From Cladorrhinum sp. PSN259 (Eukaryota; Ascomycota; Sordariomycetes; Sordariales; Podosporaceae): a stretch of DNA of 64,000 bases. How positions within the stretch are numbered: position 1 is the first letter of the stretch; the number at the start of each line of letters is the position of its first letter. The DNA is taken from the NCBI GenBank assembly GCA_033725935.1, contig MU867105.1:62001-126000 (forward strand), read 5' to 3'. Made by a program: the position numbers and the translations under genes. Below the pieces are notes generated by a model. That model saw nothing but the letters and a program-made list of their open reading frames with translations, was not told where the DNA came from and made no database searches. Below are positions 58,419-64,000 of this stretch, one piece after another.

Positions 58419-58856
58419 GTATTGGCGATGTGACCGTGGGGTATAGCATCACTGAGGGGGACCACCATCTGCAGGAATCCGATGAGAATTGGGTTTTGTT
58501 GGTAATCTTATTGACGGCGGAATCAACTCCGTCTGCTTCAATGCGCTGCGTATAAGCTTGTGACCAGGGAAGATAATCATCATGGTGAAACATATAAAGC
58601 ATTGTTAATGCCCTTCTTCCCTTCCCCGACCTCCATGATATCACACTCTCTGGTTTCGTGACAAAATAAAACTCATTGCCTCTGGTAACTACCAATTTAG
58701 CCGGGTGTCACCAAGACTACTTACCCCTTCGCTTTTATAAGCCTTCTTACTTTTCTCCAAAGATAAAACACCTTCTCCAACTCCATCCATCATCTCTCAT
58801 TCAACCTGTTGTCCCTTCGAGCCCTATCTACATTCAGGACATTCAGGACATCCAAG

Positions 58857-60086
58857 ATGCCACCATCAACATTCACCCTCAACAACGGCAAGACCATTCC
58901 CGCCATTGGTCTCGGTATGTTTTGTTATCATCACCCCAGCTCACTCAGATCCCACCGTACTAATAATCCAAAAAAATAGGAACATGGCAGTCCCCGCCAG
59001 GCGAAGTCAAAAAGGCCGTCTCGTACGCCCTGCAAAACGGGTACAAGCTCATCGACGGAGCCTACTGCTACGCCAACGAGGACGAGGTGGGCCAAGGTCT
59101 CGCTGAGGCTTTTGCTGCAGGAGTCAAGCGTGAAGACATCTTTGTCGTCTCCAAAGTCTGGACGACGTACAACACCCGCGTCGAGTTGGGTCTCGACAAG
59201 TCCCTGAAGAGCTTGGGACTGGACTACGTTGACTTGTTCCTGATTGTACGCTTTACCTCTTCTCTTCCACTTGATACATACTGACATGGCTTTGTTAACC
59301 AGCACTGGCCACTTCTAATGAATCCTGATGGTATGCGCTTTTCCTTCATCCCTCCTTTTCAGCCCCCCACCCCCCTTTTCCCTTTTACCTTCTAACATAA
59401 AAACCAAAAGGCAACGACGACCGCTTCCCCAAGAAACCTGACGGCTCCCGCGACATAATCCACTCCTACAACCACGTAGACACCTGGAAACAGATGGAAT
59501 CCCTCCTGTCCACGGGAAAAGTCCGCTCCATCGGCGTGTCCAACTACTCCCGCCGATACCTCGAACAGCTTTTGCCTCACTGCACGACGAAACCCGCCGT
59601 CAACCAAATCGAGAACCACCCCGCCCTGCCCCAGCAGGAAATCGTCGACCTCTGCAACAAGGAAGGAATACACGTCATGGCTTACTCCCCCTTGGGTTCA
59701 ACGGGAGGGCCTTTACTCACAGCCGAGCCTGTGCTCAAAGTGGCCGAGAAGCACAAAGTGAATGCTAGCAAGGTTCTCTTGAGTTACCACGGTATGTCAT
59801 GTCTATTCCAACAATTTAACGGGAAAGAAAGCAAAAAAGCAAGAAAGGGCGCTCGCTGATGAGAAATATGTGATTTTAAAAAAAAACAGCACCAAGAGGA
59901 AGCACAGTCCTTGCCAAATCCGTCACGCCCGAACGCATCAAGGAGAACCTCGAACTGATCGACCTCGACGAGGAGGACCAAAAACTTCTCAAAGATTACT
60001 CCGATAAACTGACAGCCGAAGGGAAACTGCAAAGATTCGTTTACCCTCCCTTTGGAATTGACTTTGGCTTTCCAGACAAGTCTTAA
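58857..60086 (+). CDS. gcy1: Aldo-keto reductase, glycerol 2-dehydrogenase (GCY1) type
   Basis: Five exons (58857-58914, 58980-59245, 59303-59330, 59411-59791, 59890-60086) encode 309 residues, the normal AKR length. All introns have GT-AG ends and the third exon is only 28 nt. The catalytic tetrad is Asp45, Tyr50, Lys78 and His109 ('LIDGAYCYANEDEVG', 'VVSKVW', 'LIHWP'). 'SIGVSNYSRRYLEQL' and 'QIENHPALPQQEIVDLC' are AKR signatures, and the C-terminal 'YPPFGIDFGFPDKS' is typical of fungal NADP-glycerol dehydrogenases (Gcy1/Gld1/LarA group). Such enzymes interconvert glycerol and dihydroxyacetone or reduce sugars with NADPH in the cytosol. In fungi they are often induced through the HOG pathway, in keeping with the STRE-like sites upstream. 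Exact substrate is inferred. Confidence 0.92.
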
Positions 60087-60735
60087 GTCCATGTCATTAT
60101 GGAACAAGACGTATGGAGAATATAGAATCATTTTCCCTCTTTCCTTAATCTGATCCTTGTTTGATATAATAGGATTTCTCGTGGCTATAATCACTCTACT
60201 CATCTCTAATCCCCCGTTCTCACAAATCATTTCTCCAGAACCCTTGATACAGATAAAAAGCACTCTCATGCACCGAATCGAATCCAATTTCATATCAAAC
60301 TATAATCCTCTCTTTCTCTTCAGGTCCTCCATATCGATATCATTACACTTTCCTCTAATACCCTTACCCTTTCTTCCCTCTTTCTCGGTAAGTAGCCTAG
60401 GAAAAACAGATCGAACGACTCGAGCGAAAAGAAGAACGCCAGGAACGCCGACTAAATACACTAACACAGAGTATAATGAATGGTTCGCTTTTGATACCCA
60501 GCATAAGAGTTGTGTAAAACAATACAAGAACAAAAAATTAAATAAAAAAAAGCACAAAGGAAAGAGCCCAAAGAGCAAATAAGCCAAAAACGCCCTAAAA
60601 ATGTGCAAGAATGCTAGCCATCTCGAGTCAACAGGATATTAATACATTAAGTCGGTGAATTTTAAACCAAAGGCAACGGCGTGTATGTGCTTGTTAGGTG
60701 TTGTGCGTCATTGTTGATGTTGCCCTCTCACAAAA
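60087..60735. other. Spacer between convergent genes
   Basis: About 650 bases, AT-rich in the second half, with no supported gene. It holds the 3' untranslated ends of the reductase and the Sec2-type gene. Confidence 0.45.
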
Positions 60736-63045
60736 TCAAGGTATCGCGATGGATAAAGGCTTGACCTCGATTTGTTTTTCTAAAGCCAGAGACTGCAGGG
60801 AGGTATCAGGATTAGGTGGTGGCGGTGCCGTGGCAACAGCTTGAGGAGTAGGTGTAGTATCGATCTCAACGTCCACAGCCTCAGGAGCAGCTTCGACTGT
60901 TTCGGCACATGTATCCTTTTCAGGTATTGGTGGTGGGACTTCCTCGACAGCGGCATCCTTCTCAGGCGTCGGTGGCGGGATGTCTTGAACAGTCTCGGTA
61001 GCAGTCTCCGTCCTCTCAGGTATCCTAGGTAACTCCAAGGATTGCTTTGACGCAACCAGTTGGGACGGGAGATTCTGCTCTGGGGTTTTGGGAAGTTCCA
61101 ATGAATTTTGCTCAGCCGTTTTGGGCAAATCGAAAGAAACCTTTACGGGGCCCGTTACGTCTACCACCCGTTCCAAATCATGACTAGGCCGAGGACTCCT
61201 TTCCCCGCGAATGCTGGGGGCAGCGCTAAAAGTAACCCGGTGAGCATGGCCGGCGGGCACAACACCACCGCCAATACGGCTCCAAAACATCTGCTCGCGC
61301 AGACGCACGCTCTCTTCCCAAGCGGCCTTCTCGGCATCTTCATCATCCGTGCGCCAATGGCCATCCTTGACAATGCGAAGGAAGCCAAGGAAATCGCAAG
61401 TAGATCGAACACGTGCAAGGCAATACTTGCAAAGCGGGTGCGCATTCTGCGCGGAGTCGGATTCGCTCGTCCTGAAACGGTGTGTTCGGAGATACTGCTC
61501 TTCTTTCCTCGCCTCGCCACACAGTGAGCACGGATACAGCTCTGGCTTGATGATCCTTCCGAACCGACCAGTGGCCTTTGAAGGGGCGGGCTCGACCACC
61601 AATGTTCCCTCAGTCATTGCTGTGATCACACTTCGGCGAGCAAGCCAGGAGAGCCCAGGAGCAATATCAAGTCGAAGAGTTGGCTCGATATCCTCAGTAA
61701 GCACCCGCTTGAAAAACTTGGTCTCCTTCAGATTAACAAGCGTAGTCGGGGTCACAGACGAACCGGCGCTAACGGATGAAGCTGGAGTATTCGGTGTTTG
61801 TGGAGAGGTCGCGGGCGGCGTTGCTGAAGTAGACAAAGACGTATTGGATGCATTGCCACCAGTAACATGAGCACTGACGGAGCCGAGCCCGAGACCAAGC
61901 GACGTCAGGGCTGAGCTGGAAGCAGAAGACGGAATGCGCTGTCCAGAAATCCGTTTCGAGGCGCGCAAAAGATCACGGAAATCGCCATATGTCGTCAGAT
62001 CAGTTCGCAGTACTGGGTGCAAGAGATGAGTGAAGCTCGTTGGATAGGACGGGGTAATCTGGACCGATGTCGAAATACTGCGGTGATGGTGGTGATGGCT
62101 GTGGTGAGGTATGGTATCTGGAGGCCCTTCGACTTCGGTGAAATCGAACCTGCTAAAGCTCGGCGAGGACGGGCACGTCGGTGGCATCGGTTCCTCCTTC
62201 TCCAACGTCATCGTTTCCATGACATGTTTCAGCTCCGTCAACTGTTCCTGTTGCGACCTAAGAAGACCTTCTGTATCGGCAAGCTGCGCCCTGAGTTGGT
62301 CATTCTTGCGTTGTAACACCTCCTGCTCTGCCCGAGCCTCCTCCTTCGCAGAGATAACCATCTTGTTCGCCTCTTCGAACAAGGCGGCCGTTAAATTTTC
62401 CAGCTCCTGTTCGATCTTCTTTTTCTGCTGCTCCATATCGAGACGCAACCTCTTCTCCTCAGCGACGCGTCCCAAAAGCTTCGTCTTCTCAGCCTCGACA
62501 CTTTTCCTCCTCACCCAAACATCGCCCGCAAGCATCTCTCTTTGTTCCTCGAGCTGTTCTTCGAGTTGCCGGGTCCTCTCACGGGCCCTTTCGAGTTCCT
62601 GTTTTGTTACCGACAGATTATCGTCTAGCGTAGTCTGGTGATTAATTGCGTTGATAAGCTTCGTACTGAGCGTGGCAACCTCCTGGTCGAGGTCGGGATG
62701 GTGAGAGCTGGTCATGCTTTCGGGGTTCGCAGGGCTCATAGCCCTGCTCCTGGGGTCGGGGATTGTGCTCAAGTCATTCTCATCGTCGAGCTCGGCCGGA
62801 GAGAAGAGTCGCTTCGGTTGGGGGGTGGAGGGGAAAGAACGAACACCGTCAGCCGTCATGGACGAGTCTATAGTAGAGACGGATCTAGCATGGGATGGTG
62901 ACGGCTTCGGTGAGGCCGATCGCAGGATACTAGATAGCGATCGATTGTGGGCAGTCCTGGGCCGAGCGCTAGGTTGAGTAGCCGGATGCGATGACCAAGC
63001 GGTCACCGCGACGAAGCTTTGCCAGAATCTGTTAGTAACGGCCAT
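60736..63045 (-). CDS. sec2: Sec2-type Rab guanine-nucleotide exchange factor
   Basis: A single open frame of about 769 residues from ATG 63045. The N-terminal ~110 residues are Ser/Pro-rich. A long coiled coil (about 115-270) carries the Sec2/Rabin8 GEF signature, including 'KELERARERTRQLEEQLEEQREMLAGDVWVRRKSVE'-type heptads and 'KKKIEQELENLTAALFEEANKMV', the residues that contact Rab GTPases. A later Cys-rich segment (PCSLCGEARKEEQYLRTH then PLCKYC) and the conserved 'TCDFLGFLRIVKDGHW' form the second fungal Sec2 domain, which may bind membranes. The C-terminus is Pro/Glu-rich. It probably activates the secretory Rab Sec4 on exocytic vesicles at the hyphal tip. The start is uncertain: residues 1-16 (MAVTNRFWQSF...) might be affected by an intron. 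Confidence 0.85.
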   Translation of the reverse strand: MAVTNRFWQSFVAVTAWSSHPATQPSARPRTAHNRSLSSILRSASPKPSPSHARSVSTIDSSMTADGVRSFPSTPQPKRLFSPAELDDENDLSTIPDPRSRAMSPANPESMTSSHHPDLDQEVATLSTKLINAINHQTTLDDNLSVTKQELERARERTRQLEEQLEEQREMLAGDVWVRRKSVEAEKTKLLGRVAEEKRLRLDMEQQKKKIEQELENLTAALFEEANKMVISAKEEARAEQEVLQRKNDQLRAQLADTEGLLRSQQEQLTELKHVMETMTLEKEEPMPPTCPSSPSFSRFDFTEVEGPPDTIPHHSHHHHHRSISTSVQITPSYPTSFTHLLHPVLRTDLTTYGDFRDLLRASKRISGQRIPSSASSSALTSLGLGLGSVSAHVTGGNASNTSLSTSATPPATSPQTPNTPASSVSAGSSVTPTTLVNLKETKFFKRVLTEDIEPTLRLDIAPGLSWLARRSVITAMTEGTLVVEPAPSKATGRFGRIIKPELYPCSLCGEARKEEQYLRTHRFRTSESDSAQNAHPLCKYCLARVRSTCDFLGFLRIVKDGHWRTDDEDAEKAAWEESVRLREQMFWSRIGGGVVPAGHAHRVTFSAAPSIRGERSPRPSHDLERVVDVTGPVKVSFDLPKTAEQNSLELPKTPEQNLPSQLVASKQSLELPRIPERTETATETVQDIPPPTPEKDAAVEEVPPPIPEKDTCAETVEAAPEAVDVEIDTTPTPQAVATAPPPPNPDTSLQSLALEKQIEVKPLSIAIP

Positions 63046-63738
63046 GTGATACTTGCCAAACCTCAGGAGCAAGGCGCGACGGGCGGATTTGGACGGATGC
63101 TTCCTCCGCTACAGCAGCACCCCGATGACGCGAGTCATCCGAAAAGCCGATGCGCAGCAGACCATTGACTTTGTACGCAGCAAAAGAGGGCACAAGAGAG
63201 TGTTGGGTTTGGTCTTAGTAAGACGTGTACGAGAAAATGTGTGTGCACATACGGGTAATCCAGCTTGAAGGTTTGCAAAAGGACCACACCAGAGGCTGGC
63301 GGGTCCTTGGAAGAAAAAGCAAGCAACCCTGGTTCTTGATGATCTTTTTTTATTTTGTTTATTGTCGTGGCTGCAGGGTCAAATCGCGTCTGTTCCGAGC
63401 TCTGAGACAACGAGATGGGATATTTAAGAGGCCTTCTCGATTTGAGGTGCGCAAGGTCAGCCGAGGTATGCGGTCGGTGGCTTTGGCGCAGTCGTCGGGC
63501 GATTCGTTTGTCGCGGTGTTTGTTTGAAATGGGAAAACGAAAGGCTGTGCTTGCAGCTGTAGGTAGCTCTCCGAAAATGTCGTCCAAAATAATTCAGCAA
63601 CAGCAAAATAAATAAACGAGAAAAAAAGAAACAAAAAATAGTATTATCTGGCCAAAACGACAAAAGTGAATCGAAGGTGTATTGCAGGAGGAGATGCCTT
63701 CTCCGAATGAACAAAAGCGGATGCAGACGGAGGAGGGA
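63046..63738. other. Upstream region of Sec2-type gene
   Basis: About 690 bases. Minus-strand open frames here lack ATG starts and family features. The 5' leader of the Sec2-type gene and the 3' end of the next minus-strand gene lie here. Confidence 0.4.
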
Positions 63739-63990
63739 TTAGTTGTAGGTGATACCTGCAGCGGCACCCAAGATCACACCGAGCCAGAGCGATTTTGCAG
63801 CAAATGGTATGGAGAGCTCCTTGGCAGCTTGGGGGCAAAGGCCCAGCCAAAGGGCAATCTCGCTGCGATAGGAATAGCGCGGCCGTATTTTACAGGGATC
63901 AACTCACCTCTTATTGGATCCCCGCCTGCTTTTCCAGGAAGGCGAAAAGTGGGTGGAAGGCGCAATGGCGCTTCCAGATTGACACTTTAA
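63739..63990 (-). CDS. Partial small membrane protein, 3' end
   Basis: Stop codon TAA at 63741-63739. The last exon, 63862-63739, reads 'EIALWLGLCPQAAKELSIPFAAKSLWLGVILGAAAGITYN' in two parts, ending with a hydrophobic helix and 'GITYN'. A 45-nt intron (63907-63863) with GTGAGT donor and CGCAG acceptor joins it to an upstream exon in frame to the window edge. The helix-at-C-terminus layout is common among small mitochondrial inner-membrane and ER proteins, but I could not identify the family. The upstream exon is weakly supported. Confidence 0.35.
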
Positions 63991-64000
63991 ACATCCAACT

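Larger units (their letters stand above)
56697..58856. other. 2.2 kb intergenic region with hairpin
   Basis: Between the divergent disordered-protein gene and the aldo-keto reductase gene. It has AACAAC/GACGAC repeats near 56985-57010, a C14 run (57789-57802), a strong hairpin (57935-58009) and STRE-like sites near 58403-58418. No coding frame is supported. Confidence 0.5.

Overview
This window looks like chromosomal DNA of a filamentous ascomycete, most likely a sordariomycete close to Neurospora, Sordaria or Podospora. The evidence is the gene style: short GT-AG introns of about 45-120 nt with CTGAC-type branch sites, kilobase-scale intergenic spaces full of homopolymers and microsatellites, long polyglutamine tracts, and fungal-only families such as the Ssk1 regulator, DUF6590 and Sec2. 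The species assignment is inference. There is no sign of bacterial operons, CRISPR or an intact transposon. Exon structures were read by eye from reading frame, splice consensus and protein families; none was checked against transcripts.

Layout. 1-2.5 kb: no gene seen. 2.5-3.1 kb: four-helix MARVEL-like membrane protein (-). 3.1-5.9 kb: gene-poor, with a possible cytochrome P450 remnant. 5.9-6.3 kb: tiny Cys-rich protein (+). 8.4-10.6 kb: tyrosine phosphatase with long introns (+). 11.8-13.0 kb: mitoribosomal protein mS35/Rsm24 (-). 13.4-16.1 kb: Ssk1-type response regulator (-). 17.7-19.9 kb: P-loop ATPase with an FG-flavoured N-terminus (+). 20.7-21.9 kb: CCDC97-like protein (+). 23.6-24.7 kb: DUF6590 protein (-). 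27.4 kb: intron-containing elongator tRNA-Met (-). 28.3-31.7 kb: class 3 lipase of the diacylglycerol-lipase type (-). 32.6-33.2 kb: glucosamine-6-phosphate N-acetyltransferase (+). 34.4-36.2 kb: a possible micro-gene and an Ayg1-like hydrolase (+). 36.7-38.9 kb: single-pass surface protein with a polyglutamine tail (+). 39.1-40.1 kb: GH43 glycosidase (-). 40.9-44.4 kb: divergent pair of SDR and zinc MDR dehydrogenases. 45.7-51.8 kb: a 2050-residue Gln/Pro-rich protein (-). 53.6-56.7 kb: a 996-residue fungal disordered protein (-). 58.9-60.1 kb: glycerol 2-dehydrogenase-type aldo-keto reductase (+). 60.7-63.0 kb: Sec2-type Rab exchange factor (-). 63.7-64.0 kb: the 3' end of a small membrane protein (-).

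Functional themes are mostly housekeeping plus environment response. The Ssk1-type regulator (input to the HOG/osmostress MAPK) and the glycerol dehydrogenase with STRE-like sites upstream belong to the same osmoadaptation physiology, although they lie 43 kb apart. GNA1 (chitin precursor), the Ayg1-like enzyme (pigment polyketide processing) and the surface protein relate to the cell wall. GH43 and the two sugar-type dehydrogenases relate to plant-sugar catabolism. I see no convincing undescribed multi-gene system. The most unusual items are a strong non-coding hairpin near 57.95 kb, the FG-motif/ATPase fusion, the possible micro-gene before the Ayg1-like gene, and the expandable glutamine tracts.
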